Source: Streptomyces caniscabiei (lineage in GTDB: Bacteria; Actinomycetota; Actinomycetes; Streptomycetales; Streptomycetaceae). From it: DNA of 64,000 nt. Below the pieces are notes generated by a model, which was not told where the DNA came from, did not search any database, and saw only the letters and a list, made by a program, of their open reading frames with translations. Position numbers and translations under genes: made by a program. Of this stretch, positions 7,082 to 16,486 are shown one piece after another. The stretch spans positions 1-64,000 of the forward strand of contig NZ_JABXWI010000020.1 of NCBI RefSeq assembly GCF_014930365.1, read 5' to 3'. Position 1 is the stretch's first letter, and every line of letters starts with the position of its first letter.

Positions 7082-10000
7082 TTGCCGTGGGACGTGGCTC
7101 CGCTGGTGGGCCGGGAGACGGAACTCGCTCGCCTCGCCGACGTACTCGACGGACTGTCCGGGCCCGGCCACGGCCCGGCCGTCGTGGACGTCACCGGCGC
7201 GGCGGGCATCGGCAAGAGCAGGCTGGTCTCGGAGTTCTGCGCCCGGGCGCGGGAGAAGGGCATGACGGTGCTGCGCGGCCGGGCGACCGAGTACGAGCGG
7301 CACCTCCCCTACCAGCCCCTCGCCGACGCCCTCGCCGATCTCGACACCGGGACGGGGATCCCGTCGCCGTTCGCCGAGGCCAGCGCCATGGACCGTTTCG
7401 CCCTGCAACGCGCGGCAGCGGCCTTCCTGACCCGGATCGCGCACACCGGCAACGGCCTCGTGGTCGTCCTCGACGACGTGCACTGGGCCGACCCGGCGTC
7501 CCTGGAACTCCTCGACCACCTCGTCCGGCATCCTCCCCGGCGCGCACCCGTGGTGATCGTGGTGGCCCGGCGGGAACGGCAGACCGCGCCCCGGCTCGTC
7601 GCCTCCCTCACCCGGGGCGTGGAGGCGGGGACCGTGCTCCGCCTCGAACTGGGCCCCCTGGACCGCGACGCCTGCCTCGCCGCTCTGGCCCCCGGCCGTC
7701 CGGCCGACCTCGCCGCCGAGCTGTACACGGCCAGCGAGGGCAACCCGCTCTACTTCCTCGCCCTGCTCCAGGCCGGCAGGCCCGCCGGGCTCAGCTCGCT
7801 GCTGCTGGACGAACTGACGCCGCTCACCGACGGCCAGCGCCGGACGGTCCAGGCCGTGGCCGTCCTCGGCGACCACGCCACGCCCGCCCTGGTGGCCGCC
7901 GTCACCGGCCGCCCGGAGCATGAACTCGACCCGGACTTCCGCGAGTTGACCGCCCGGGACCTCGCGCGTCCGGGGCCGGACGGCCGGTGGACGCTCCGGC
8001 ATCCGGTGCTGCGGTCCCTCGTCCACGACACCACCGACCCCACCCTGCGCACCCGGATGCACCACCTCGCCGCCGTCGAACTGGCCCGGATCGGGGCGCC
8101 GGTCAGCGAGCGGGCGCACCACGTCGAGCGGGCGCTGACCGGCTGGGACCCGCACGCCGTGACCGTGCTCACCGAGGCCGCCCGGCAGGCCGCCGCCACC
8201 GCGCCCGCGAGCAGCGCGCACTGGCTCGGCGTCGCCCTCGCCCATCTGCCCGAGCGGCCGGAACACAGCGTGCTGCGCCGGGATCTGATGCTCCGCCGGG
8301 CCGAGGCGCTCGGCGCCTGCGGCGGGCTGCGCGAGAGCCGGGACCTGCTGCACGAGGTGATCAGCCTGTCGCCGCCGGGCACCGACGACGGCGCACGGGC
8401 CCTGGCCGTCACCCTGTGCGCGGTGATGGAACGTCATCTCGGCCGGTACACCGAGGCCGTGGCCCTGCTCCGCCGCGAACTGGCCCGCGGCACCGGGCTC
8501 TCCCCCGCCGAGACCGTCCGACTCGGCCTGGAACTGGGCTCGTCCGCACCGCACGCCAGCTCCTACCCGGACGTACGCGACGACGTGGCCCGCACCCTGG
8601 AGCTGGCCCGGTCGCTGGGCGACGAGATCGCGGAGGCGGGCGCGCTCGCCGTCGCCGCGCTCGGGGCGGCGTACGAGGGCGACACGGAGGCCGCCGCCGA
8701 GGCGACCGACCGGGCGGCCGCGCTCATCGACTCCCTCACCGACCAGGATCTCGCGGGCCTGTGTGAGCCACTGGCCCGGCTCAGCTGGGCGGAGGCCTTC
8801 CTGGAACGGTACGCCGACGCCGAACGGCACGCCGAGCGCGGCCTGGTGATCGCCCGCCGGGGCGGTCTGCTCTATGTGGTGCCGCATCTGCTGCTGTGCC
8901 GGTCCCACCTCCATGTCATGACGCTGCGACTGGGATCGGCCCTGGAACTCGCGGAGGAGGCGGAGACGATCGCCCGGGCCATCGGCAGCGACGAGTTGCT
9001 CGCCTTCGTCCTGGCGTCCAAGGCCCAGGCGCTGATCCCCGCGCTCCCGCCGGGTGACGGTGGTGCGCTGACCGTGGCCGAGGAAGCCGTCGCCCGGGCC
9101 GGCGCCGGCACCGGCTGGTGGGCGTCCATCGCGTGGGCCGTGCTGGGGTTCGCCGCGCTCCACGCCGGTGATCCGGTGCGCGCGCGGGCGGCGGTGCTGC
9201 GGGCGGGCGGGGAGGATCTGTCCGGTCTTCAGCCCAGCATGCGGCCGCTGTTCACCGAGATCCTCGTCTCCGCCTCCCTGCTCACCGGAGACCACGACGA
9301 GGTCCGGCGGTGGGCCGAGCAGGCCCACGAGGAGGCGGAGCGGCTGGGCCTCGTGGCGCAGCGGGCGGCCGCGCTGCGCAGCCTGGCGCATGTGCCGTTG
9401 GCCGAGGGCGATCCGGCCGCCGCCGCGACGTTGTTCGAGCGGGCCGCCGAGGAGGCGGCCCGGGGCCGGGGCGGGCTGTGGGAGGCGCAGACCCTGCTGA
9501 TGGGGGCACCCCTGACCGCGTCGGCGGGGCGCCCGGCTCGCGCCCGCGTCATGTGGGAGCGCGCCGTGCAGCTGAGCACCGACGCCGGGGCCCACCTGCT
9601 GACCGGCCTCGCGGAGGCGATCCGTCCGGTGGTCTTCACGGCGGCGGAACCGGCAGTGGAGGGGGAGGCGGAGGCGCCTGCGGCGACGGTGAAGAAGGAA
9701 ACGGCGAAGGAGACGAACGGGCCGGGCGGGGCCGACCCGGGCACGGGCGCGGGGACGGGGACGGGGACGGGGACGGTCAAGGGCGACGTGCCGGGTGCGG
9801 GCAATGGCAAGGTGCCCGGTACCGGCTCCGGGTCCGGGTCCGGGTCCGGCGCGTCGTCGCGGGAAGCGGCGTTCGTGGAGTTGGCCGCGCTGTCCCCTCG
9901 GGAGCGGGAGATCGCCGCCCTCGTGGCGAAGGGCCTGACCAGTCCCGCCATCGCCGAGCGGCTCTTCCTCAGCCCGCGCACGGTCGAGACCCACCTCTCC

Positions 10001-10087
10001 CGCATCTACCGCAAGACGGGCCTCACGTCACGGGCCGCGCTGGCGGCCCTCCAGACCCGGGACGAGCTGCGCGAGGGCGGCGCGTGA
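7082..10087 (+). CDS. Large ATP-binding LuxR-family regulator (LAL type)
   Basis: A 1001-residue STAND-type regulator. It has an N-terminal AAA ATPase with Walker A GAAGIGKSR (about 39-47) and Walker B VVVLDDVHWADP (about 127-138). A long helical repeat region of TPR character follows (about 330-850). The C-terminal LuxR helix-turn-helix (LSPREREIAALVAKGLTS to VETHLSRIYRKTG, about 936-985) binds DNA. A Thr/Gly/Ser-rich linker near 880-925 joins the sensor to the HTH. The start is TTG 7082 with CAGGGGG eight bases upstream. Such proteins activate secondary-metabolite or sugar-use operons on ligand binding. The target is not evident here, but the fucosidase and gap genes flank it. Confidence 0.92.
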   Translation: MPWDVAPLVGRETELARLADVLDGLSGPGHGPAVVDVTGAAGIGKSRLVSEFCARAREKGMTVLRGRATEYERHLPYQPLADALADLDTGTGIPSPFAEASAMDRFALQRAAAAFLTRIAHTGNGLVVVLDDVHWADPASLELLDHLVRHPPRRAPVVIVVARRERQTAPRLVASLTRGVEAGTVLRLELGPLDRDACLAALAPGRPADLAAELYTASEGNPLYFLALLQAGRPAGLSSLLLDELTPLTDGQRRTVQAVAVLGDHATPALVAAVTGRPEHELDPDFRELTARDLARPGPDGRWTLRHPVLRSLVHDTTDPTLRTRMHHLAAVELARIGAPVSERAHHVERALTGWDPHAVTVLTEAARQAAATAPASSAHWLGVALAHLPERPEHSVLRRDLMLRRAEALGACGGLRESRDLLHEVISLSPPGTDDGARALAVTLCAVMERHLGRYTEAVALLRRELARGTGLSPAETVRLGLELGSSAPHASSYPDVRDDVARTLELARSLGDEIAEAGALAVAALGAAYEGDTEAAAEATDRAAALIDSLTDQDLAGLCEPLARLSWAEAFLERYADAERHAERGLVIARRGGLLYVVPHLLLCRSHLHVMTLRLGSALELAEEAETIARAIGSDELLAFVLASKAQALIPALPPGDGGALTVAEEAVARAGAGTGWWASIAWAVLGFAALHAGDPVRARAAVLRAGGEDLSGLQPSMRPLFTEILVSASLLTGDHDEVRRWAEQAHEEAERLGLVAQRAAALRSLAHVPLAEGDPAAAATLFERAAEEAARGRGGLWEAQTLLMGAPLTASAGRPARARVMWERAVQLSTDAGAHLLTGLAEAIRPVVFTAAEPAVEGEAEAPAATVKKETAKETNGPGGADPGTGAGTGTGTGTVKGDVPGAGNGKVPGTGSGSGSGSGASSREAAFVELAALSPREREIAALVAKGLTSPAIAERLFLSPRTVETHLSRIYRKTGLTSRAALAALQTRDELREGGA
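9751..9849 (+). repeat. Hexanucleotide repeats encoding a flexible linker
   Basis: Two 6-bp microsatellites lie inside the LuxR-type gene: GGGGAC x4 at 9751-9774, coding Gly-Thr repeats, and TCCGGG x3.8 at 9827-9849, coding Gly-Ser repeats. Both are in frame, so slippage would only lengthen or shorten the linker before the DNA-binding domain. Confidence 0.85.
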
Positions 10088-10108
10088 GCCGGTGGGATGT
10101 CAACGAAT

Positions 10109-10125
10109 GGGTGCGATGTGCACCC
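10109..10125. promoter_or_regulatory. Short inverted repeat after LuxR gene
   Basis: GGGTGC-N5-GCACCC, a perfect 6-bp dyad 21 bases after the LuxR stop and 30 bases before a TAGCAT (10155-10160) that could be the gap -10 box. It may terminate the upstream message or be an operator for gap. The sequence does not decide. Confidence 0.3.
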
Positions 10126-10191
10126 CTCGATGCGTCTCCTCCGAGCGGGGTGGTTAGCATATGAGCGCCGCCTAGCTCGAAAGACAAATCT

Positions 10192-11637
10192 GTGACTCTC
10201 AACGAGGACTCGTTCACCGTCTGGAAGCACCGCGAGGAGATCGCGGAATCGATGATCCCGATCATCGGGAAGCTGCACCGCGAGCGGGACGTGACGGTCC
10301 TGCTGCACAGCCGCTCCCTGGTGAACAAGTCGGTGGTCAGCATCCTGAAGACCCACCGGTTCGCCCGCCAGATCGCCGGCGTGGAGCTGTCGGTCACCGA
10401 CACCCTGCCGTTCCTGCAGACCCTCACCACACTCGACCTCGGCCCCTCCCAGATCGACATCGGCCTGCTCGCCGAGGCCTACCAGGCCGACGACCGGGGC
10501 CTGTCGATCGAGGAGTTCACCGCCGAGGCCGTCGCCGGTGCCACCGGCGCCAACAAGATCGAGGGCGCCGAGGGACGCGACGTCGTCCTCTACGGCTTCG
10601 GCCGCATCGGCCGCCTCGTGGCCCGCCTGCTCATCGAGAAGGCCGGCTCGGGCAACGGGCTGCGCCTGCGCGCCATCGTGGTGCGCGGCGGTGGTGAACA
10701 GGACATCGTCAAGCGGGCGTCCCTGCTGCGCCGGGACTCCATCCACGGCCAGTTCCAGGGCACGATCACCGTCGACGAGTCGACCAGCACGATCAACGCC
10801 AACGGCAACGAGATCAAGGTGATCTACGCCGGCGACCCGTCCGAGGTCGACTACACCGAGTACGGCATCAAGAACGCCATCCTCATCGACAACACCGGCA
10901 AGTGGCGCGACCGCGCGGGGCTGTCGAACCATCTGCGTCCCGGCATCGACAAGGTCGTACTGACCGCGCCCGGCAAGGGCGACGTCCCGAACATCGTGCA
11001 CGGCGTCAACCACGACACGATCAAGCCGGACGAGCAGATCCTGTCCTGCGCGTCCTGCACCACCAACGCGATCGTGCCGCCGCTGAAGGCGATGGACGAC
11101 GAGTTCGGTGTGCTGCGCGGTCACGTGGAGACCGTCCACTCGTTCACCAACGACCAGAACCTGCTGGACAACTACCACAAGTCGGACCGTCGTGGCCGCT
11201 CCGCGCCGCTCAACATGGTCATCACCGAGACGGGTGCCGCCTCGGCCGTCGCCAAGGCGCTGCCCGACCTGAAGGCGCCGATCACCGGCAGCTCGATCCG
11301 CGTCCCCGTCCCGGACGTCTCGATCGCGATCCTCAGCCTGCGCCTCGGCCGCGAGACCGACCGCGAGGAGGTCCTCGACTACCTCCGGGGTGTCTCGCTG
11401 ACCTCCCCGCTGAAGCGCCAGATCGACTTCACCAACGCGCCCGACTCGGTCTCCAGCGACTTCATCGGCTCCCGCCACGCGTCGATCGTCGACGCCGGCG
11501 CGACCAAGGTCGACGGCGACAACGCGATCCTCTACCTCTGGTACGACAACGAGTTCGGCTACTCCTGCCAGGTCATCCGGGTCGTCCAGCACGTCTCCGG
11601 GGTCGAGTATCCGACGTACCCGGCTCCGGCCGTCTGA
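10192..11637 (+). CDS. gap: Glyceraldehyde-3-phosphate dehydrogenase, long form
   Basis: This 481-residue enzyme interconverts glyceraldehyde-3-phosphate and 1,3-bisphosphoglycerate. Residues 1-125 form an alpha-helical N-terminal extension absent from the ordinary ~335-residue GAPDH. The Rossmann motif YGFGRIGRLVARLLI follows near 137-151, then CASCTTN with catalytic Cys289 and a C-terminal WYDNEFGYSCQV. The extended form is common as a second gap gene in actinobacteria and other bacteria, and its NAD/NADP preference and glycolytic or gluconeogenic role are unsettled. GTG 10192 is chosen because the extension is contiguous and conserved in character. It stands alone, ended by a strong terminator. 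Confidence 0.94.
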   Translation: MTLNEDSFTVWKHREEIAESMIPIIGKLHRERDVTVLLHSRSLVNKSVVSILKTHRFARQIAGVELSVTDTLPFLQTLTTLDLGPSQIDIGLLAEAYQADDRGLSIEEFTAEAVAGATGANKIEGAEGRDVVLYGFGRIGRLVARLLIEKAGSGNGLRLRAIVVRGGGEQDIVKRASLLRRDSIHGQFQGTITVDESTSTINANGNEIKVIYAGDPSEVDYTEYGIKNAILIDNTGKWRDRAGLSNHLRPGIDKVVLTAPGKGDVPNIVHGVNHDTIKPDEQILSCASCTTNAIVPPLKAMDDEFGVLRGHVETVHSFTNDQNLLDNYHKSDRRGRSAPLNMVITETGAASAVAKALPDLKAPITGSSIRVPVPDVSIAILSLRLGRETDREEVLDYLRGVSLTSPLKRQIDFTNAPDSVSSDFIGSRHASIVDAGATKVDGDNAILYLWYDNEFGYSCQVIRVVQHVSGVEYPTYPAPAV

Positions 11638-11686
11638 TCCACCGGTTCGGGATCCGCGGATCGGTGTGCACCGACTCCGAACAGTC

Positions 11687-11729
11687 GACGGCCTCGGTGC
11701 CGCCCCCTTGGGGTGGCACCGAGGCCGTC
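11687..11729. terminator. Strong bidirectional terminator between gap and pcaJ
   Basis: A perfect 15-bp dyad, GACGGCCTCGGTGCC (11687-11701) with GGCACCGAGGCCGTC (11715-11729). The 13-base loop can itself pair CCCC with GGGG. It sits 50 bases after the gap stop and 28 bases beyond the end of the convergent CoA-transferase gene, so it can stop transcription from both sides. Confidence 0.9.
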
Positions 11730-11756
11730 GCCATGTACGGGGCTGCGCCGAGAACG

Positions 11757-12404
11757 CTAGAGCGGCGTGATGCCGAGTCGCTCGGCGAGTTCGTCGGCGC
11801 CGACGCCGTACGTCTCGCGGATCCGTACGCCTTCGGTGCCGACGTCGAAGACGCCGTGGTCCGTGTAGACGCGGCTGACGCAGCCGAGGCCGGTGAGCGG
11901 GTAGGTGCACCGCGGCACGAGCTTCGGCTCACCGGAGCGGGTGAAGAGGGTCATCATCACGTAGACGTCCTTGGCACCGATGGCGAGGTCCATCGCGCCG
12001 CCGACGGCGGGGATGTCGTCGGGCCCACCGGTGGTCCAGTTGGCGAGGTCGCCGTCGAAGGCGACCTGGTACGCGCCGAGGACGCAGACGTCGAGGTGCC
12101 CGCCGCGCATCATCGCGAAGGAGTCGGCGTGGTGGAAGTACGCCGCTCCCGGCAGTTCGGTCACCGGGACCTTGCCGGCGTTGGTCAGGTCGGGGTCGAC
12201 CGCGTCGCCCTCGGCCTTCGGGCCCATGTTGAGCATGCCGTTCTCGGTGTGCAGCACCACCCCGGAGTCGGACGGCAGGTGGTCGGCGATCTTGGTGGGC
12301 TGCCCGATGCCGAGGTTGACGAAGGAGCCGGCCGGGATGTCGCGTGCGATCACGGCGGCCAGTTCGTCCATCGAGAGACGGTGTTCGGTGGACGTGGTGG
12401 TCAT
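11757..12404 (-). CDS. pcaJ: 3-oxoadipate (3-oxoacid) CoA-transferase subunit B
   Basis: The beta subunit (215 residues) of a family I CoA-transferase that moves CoA from succinyl-CoA to 3-oxoadipate. The glutamate-centred motif HTENGMLNMG (family I S-x-E-N/E-x-G signature, residues about 50-60) and VNLGIGQPTKIADHL identify it. ATG at 12402-12404 overlaps the stop of subunit A by four bases. With the thiolase upstream, the pair performs the last two steps of the beta-ketoadipate pathway, yielding acetyl-CoA and succinyl-CoA. An acetoacetate-specific ScoB role cannot be excluded from sequence alone. Confidence 0.88.
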   Translation of the reverse strand: MTTTSTEHRLSMDELAAVIARDIPAGSFVNLGIGQPTKIADHLPSDSGVVLHTENGMLNMGPKAEGDAVDPDLTNAGKVPVTELPGAAYFHHADSFAMMRGGHLDVCVLGAYQVAFDGDLANWTTGGPDDIPAVGGAMDLAIGAKDVYVMMTLFTRSGEPKLVPRCTYPLTGLGCVSRVYTDHGVFDVGTEGVRIRETYGVGADELAERLGITPL

Positions 12405-13096
12405 CGTGCCCCCTGCACGGTGTAGTGCCGGGCCTGCACCTGGACGACCCGGTCGACGTAGATGGACGGGGTGACGACCGCCTCGGGGTCGAGCTTCCCG
12501 GGCTCGACGACCTCGCCGACCTGGACGATCGTCGTCGTCGCGGCCGTCGCCATGACCGGTCCGAAGTTGCGGGCGGTCTTGCGGTAGACGAGGTTGCCCA
12601 TGGTGTCCGCGACGTGCGCGGCGATCAGCGCGTAGTCGCCCTTGATGGGGTACTCCAGCAGGTACGTCCGGCCGTCGATCTCCCGCACCTCCTTGCCCTC
12701 GGCCAGCGGCGTGCCGACGGCGGTCGGGCAGTAGAAGGCGCCGATGCCCGCACCCGCCGCCCGCATACGCTCGGCGAGGTTGCCCTGCGGCACCACCTCC
12801 AGCTCGATCCTCCCGGCGCGGTAGAGGCCGTCGAAGACCCAGGAGTCGGCCTGGCGCGGGAAGGAGCACAACACCTTGCGCACCCGGCCGGCGGCCAGCA
12901 GCGCGGCCAGCCCGACGTCGCCGTTGCCGGCGTTGTTGGACACGATCGTCAGGTCCTTGGCGCCCTGCCTGATGAGCGCGTCGATCAGGTCGAACGGCAT
13001 CCCCGCCAGACCGAAGCCGCCGACCAGGACGGTCGCCCCGTCCTCGATGCCGGCGACCGCCGCGTCGGCGCTCTCGACGATCTCCGCCCGACTCAC
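12401..13096 (-). CDS. pcaI: 3-oxoadipate (3-oxoacid) CoA-transferase subunit A
   Basis: The alpha subunit, 231 residues. It carries the family I CoA-binding signature DGATVLVGGFGLAGMPFDLI (about 19-38), a variant of G-G-F-G-x-x-G-x-P, and TIVSNNAGNGDVG after it. Start GTG 13094-13096 overlaps the thiolase stop (GTGA), and its own stop overlaps pcaJ (ATGA), so three genes are translationally coupled in the order thiolase, A, B. Cytoplasmic. It must pair with the downstream subunit B for activity. Confidence 0.88.
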   Translation of the reverse strand: MSRAEIVESADAAVAGIEDGATVLVGGFGLAGMPFDLIDALIRQGAKDLTIVSNNAGNGDVGLAALLAAGRVRKVLCSFPRQADSWVFDGLYRAGRIELEVVPQGNLAERMRAAGAGIGAFYCPTAVGTPLAEGKEVREIDGRTYLLEYPIKGDYALIAAHVADTMGNLVYRKTARNFGPVMATAATTTIVQVGEVVEPGKLDPEAVVTPSIYVDRVVQVQARHYTVQGAR

Positions 13097-14298
13097 TGGG
13101 CCGCCCCCGTGACGTCGCAGTTCTCCAGCACGACGGCCAGCCCCTGGCCGACCCCGATGCAGATCGCGGCGACGCCGTAGCGCTGCCGTGTCTCGCGCAG
13201 CACCTTGGCCAGCGTGGCGAGGATGCGGCCGCCAGAGGCGCCGAGCGGGTGGCCGATGGCGATGGCGCCGCCCTTACGGTTGACGATTCCGGGGTCGATC
13301 TTCCAGGCGTCGACGCAGGCGAGCGACTGCACGGCGAAGGCCTCGTTGAGTTCGACCGCACCCACCTGGTCCCAGCCGATCCCGGCCCGGGCCAGCGCAC
13401 GGTTCGCGGCCTCGACCGGGGCGTAGCCGAAGGCCTGCGGCTCCAGCGCCATCACCCCGCGCCCTGCGATGCGGGCGATCGGGTCGGCGCCGATCGCGGA
13501 CGCCGCCTGCTCACTGCCCAGCAGCACCGCGGAGGCACCGTCGTTGAGGGGGCTGGCGTTGCCCGCGGTGATGGTGCCGCCCTGATCCGGTGTGCGGAAG
13601 ACCGGCTTGAGCCCCGCCAGCACCTCGGCTGTGGATCCGGGCCGGATGCCCTCGTCGCGGGTCAGGTCGATGCCGTCGACCGGTGCCACGAGGTCGTCGT
13701 AGAAGCCGGACTCCCAGGCGGCGTGGGCGAGTTGGTGGGAGCGGGCGGCGAACTCGTCCTGGCGCTCGCGGGAGATCCCGAAGCGCTCGTGGAGCTGCTC
13801 GTTGGCTTCACCGAGGCTGACGGTCCACTCCTTCGGCATCCGCGGGTTGACCAGCCGCCAGCCGAGGGTGGTCGAGACGGCGGTGACGTCGCCTGCCGGG
13901 AAGGGTTTGGCCGACTTGGGCAGCACCCACGGCGCACGCGTCATCGACTCCACGCCTCCGGTCAGCACCACCTCGGCGTCCCCGGACTCGATCGTGCGGC
14001 TGGCCGTCATCGCCGCGTCGAGGCTCGATCCGCACAGGCGGTTGACGGTGGTACCGGGGACGCTCACGGGGAGGCCGGCGAGGAGCGCGGCCATGCGGCC
14101 GACGTTGCGGTTCTCCTCGCCGGCGCCGTTGGCGTTGCCCCACACCACGTCGTCGATGGCGGCCGGGTCGAAGCGGGGCACCCGGGCGAGCGTCGAGGTG
14201 ATCGCGGCGGCGGCGAGGTCGTCGGGGCGCACGCCGGCCAGCGCACCATTGAAGCGGCCGAACGGCGTCCGTGTCGCGGCGTAGAGGAAAGCACTCAT
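13093..14298 (-). CDS. pcaF: Acetyl-CoA acyltransferase / beta-ketoadipyl-CoA thiolase
   Basis: A thiolase of 401 residues. Nucleophilic Cys89 lies in VNRLCGSSLDAAM, the GGVESMTRAPWV loop follows, His is in NRKGGAIAIGHPLGASG, and the second Cys is in CIGVGQG near the C-terminus. It cleaves beta-ketoadipyl-CoA to succinyl-CoA and acetyl-CoA. The length and the neighbouring CoA-transferase support the PcaF assignment over a generic FadA. The start ATG 14296-14298 is preceded on the minus strand by TAGCGT seven bases upstream, indicating a leaderless message. It diverges from a LysR regulator that probably controls it. Confidence 0.87.
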   Translation of the reverse strand: MSAFLYAATRTPFGRFNGALAGVRPDDLAAAAITSTLARVPRFDPAAIDDVVWGNANGAGEENRNVGRMAALLAGLPVSVPGTTVNRLCGSSLDAAMTASRTIESGDAEVVLTGGVESMTRAPWVLPKSAKPFPAGDVTAVSTTLGWRLVNPRMPKEWTVSLGEANEQLHERFGISRERQDEFAARSHQLAHAAWESGFYDDLVAPVDGIDLTRDEGIRPGSTAEVLAGLKPVFRTPDQGGTITAGNASPLNDGASAVLLGSEQAASAIGADPIARIAGRGVMALEPQAFGYAPVEAANRALARAGIGWDQVGAVELNEAFAVQSLACVDAWKIDPGIVNRKGGAIAIGHPLGASGGRILATLAKVLRETRQRYGVAAICIGVGQGLAVVLENCDVTGAAQ

Positions 14299-14369
14299 GG
14301 CAGGGACGCTAATCCCGGGCCGCGATATTCTGAAGTACGCATATCGAAGCCGATTGATATGGACAGCAT
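14299..14369. promoter_or_regulatory. Divergent pcaF/LysR control region
   Basis: The minus-strand -10 TAGCGT (plus coordinates 14306-14311) serves pcaF. Between the two genes lie two overlapping dyads: CGATAT (14323-14328)-N12-ATATCG (14341-14346), and ATATC (14341-14345)-N10-GATAT (14356-14360). They share a middle half-site, giving three half-sites spaced 15-18 bp. Such T-N11-A dyads are classic LysR recognition and activation sites. The LysR start at 14370 lies ten bases from the last half-site, consistent with autorepression. Confidence 0.65.
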
Positions 14370-15294
<925 letters not shown>

Positions 15295-15348
15295 TGAGCG
15301 TTGTACGGATCTTGAGGGCATGAGCCGCCCGTGGCAGGCTCATGGCGC

Positions 15349-15954
15349 ATGATCGACGCATTCGCGAAGGACAACCTGCACGGGAGACTGCGGCGGGACC
15401 GCAGGGCGCTGCTCTGGAAACTCGACGGCTTGTCCGAATACGACGTCCGCCGGCCTCTGACAGCGACCGGGACCAACCTCCTCGGCCTGGTCAAGCACGT
15501 GGCCACCGTCGAGGCCAGGTACTTCGGGGAGGTCTTCGGCCGCCCTTCCCCGGAACCGCTGCCCCGGTGGCAGGACTCCGACGGCAGCGATCTATGGGCG
15601 GCCGAGGAAGAGACCCGCGATCAGATCATCGGATTCTACCGGCGCACGTGGGAACACTCGGACGCGACGATCAGCGAGCTTCCTCTCGACGCCCCCGGCC
15701 ACGTGCCGTGGTGGGCGGAGCCGCATGCCGACACCAACCTGTTCGCTGTCATGGTCCATGTCCTCGGCGAGTCCATCCGGCATGCCGGGCACGCCGATAT
15801 CCTGCGCGAGGGCCTCGACGGCCGGACCGGGTTGCGTGCCGAACACGAGCAGCGGATCGACGAGGAGGCCCGTGCGGCCTACCGCGCGAAGATCGAGCGG
15901 GCCGCCAGGTCGGCCGCACCGATCAAGGATGCGACGGTGTCTCACGTGACCTGA
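15349..15954 (+). CDS. DinB-like (DUF664) four-helix protein
   Basis: A DinB/YfiT-superfamily protein of 201 residues. The helices carry likely metal-binding His: NLLGLVKHVATVEARYFGE (about 42-60), then MVHVLGESIRHAGHADILRE (about 136-155). This metal-dependent four-helix bundle is used by thiol (mycothiol/bacillithiol) transferases and related enzymes. In frame, GTG 15331 could give six more residues, but ATG 15349 starts at the conserved region. Function unknown. A mycothiol-linked detoxification role is only inference. Confidence 0.8.
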   Translation: MIDAFAKDNLHGRLRRDRRALLWKLDGLSEYDVRRPLTATGTNLLGLVKHVATVEARYFGEVFGRPSPEPLPRWQDSDGSDLWAAEEETRDQIIGFYRRTWEHSDATISELPLDAPGHVPWWAEPHADTNLFAVMVHVLGESIRHAGHADILREGLDGRTGLRAEHEQRIDEEARAAYRAKIERAARSAAPIKDATVSHVT

Positions 15955-16045
15955 TGTGGGTGCGATGCGCAGTGGCCCTGGCGCTGTTCCGCGCGACGGC
16001 TACCGCATCGGCGAGGCCCGGGCCGCGGCATGGTGTGATGGCGTC

Positions 16046-16438
16046 GTGAGCCGAGCCTCCGAAGAGTCCAACCGCCGTATGCTGCGGGCCCGGGACGCCA
16101 TGGACCGGGCGTACGCGCAGCCCTTGGACGTGCCCGCGCTGGCCCGGATCGCCCATGTCTCCGAGGCGCACTTCACGCGCACGTTCCGGGCCACGTTCGG
16201 AGAGACGCCCCACCGCTATCTGCAGCGCCGTCGGGTCGAGCGGGCGATGTTCCTGTTGCGGGAGACCGACCGCGCTGTGACGGACATCTGTTTCGACGTG
16301 GGCTTCGGCAGCCCGGGGACCTTCAGCCGCACCTTCCGCGACATCGTGGGCACGTCACCGCGGCAGTACCGCAAGGAGGCGGCGCCGCTGCCCGTCCCGA
16401 CGTGTTTCACGAAGGCGTGGACACGGCCGAGCGATTGA
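16046..16438 (+). CDS. AraC-family regulator
   Basis: A minimal AraC-type DNA-binding protein of 130 residues with two HTH units: LDVPALARIAHVSEAHFTRT (about 27-46), then AVTDICFDVGFGSPGTFSRT (about 76-95). No separate ligand domain is visible. I start it at GTG 16046 rather than upstream starts because TGTGAT at 16034-16039 lies six bases before it, a leaderless arrangement. The gene after it encodes a VOC protein. AraC-VOC pairs recur in streptomycetes, suggesting that the VOC protein is the regulated product (inference). Confidence 0.85.
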   Translation: MSRASEESNRRMLRARDAMDRAYAQPLDVPALARIAHVSEAHFTRTFRATFGETPHRYLQRRRVERAMFLLRETDRAVTDICFDVGFGSPGTFSRTFRDIVGTSPRQYRKEAAPLPVPTCFTKAWTRPSD

Positions 16439-16473
16439 GCAGTTCTGGATAAGTTTCCGACCGGCCCGCTCGG

Positions 16474-16479
16474 TAGCGT
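16474..16479 (+). promoter_or_regulatory. Leaderless -10 box of VOC gene
   Basis: TAGCGT lies seven bases before ATG 16487. It overlaps the alternative GTG start at 16478, which would therefore lie upstream of the transcription start; this decides in favour of ATG 16487. Confidence 0.55.
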
Positions 16480-16486
16480 GAAACCC

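Noticed and set aside
5220..7082. 620-codon open frame on the minus strand across the fucosidase gene
   Set aside because: It is antisense to a clear GH29 gene, is rich in Arg/Gly/Pro and lacks any recognised domain; typical of GC-rich mirror frames.
7067..9994. 975-codon minus-strand frame under the LuxR regulator
   Set aside because: Shadow of the plus-strand gene: Arg/Gly/Pro-rich composition, no family match, and the plus strand has Walker and HTH motifs.
10161..10175. ATG AGC GCC GCC TAG mini-frame after a possible gap promoter
   Set aside because: Four codons directly after the putative -10 hexamer would precede the transcription start; no evidence for translation.
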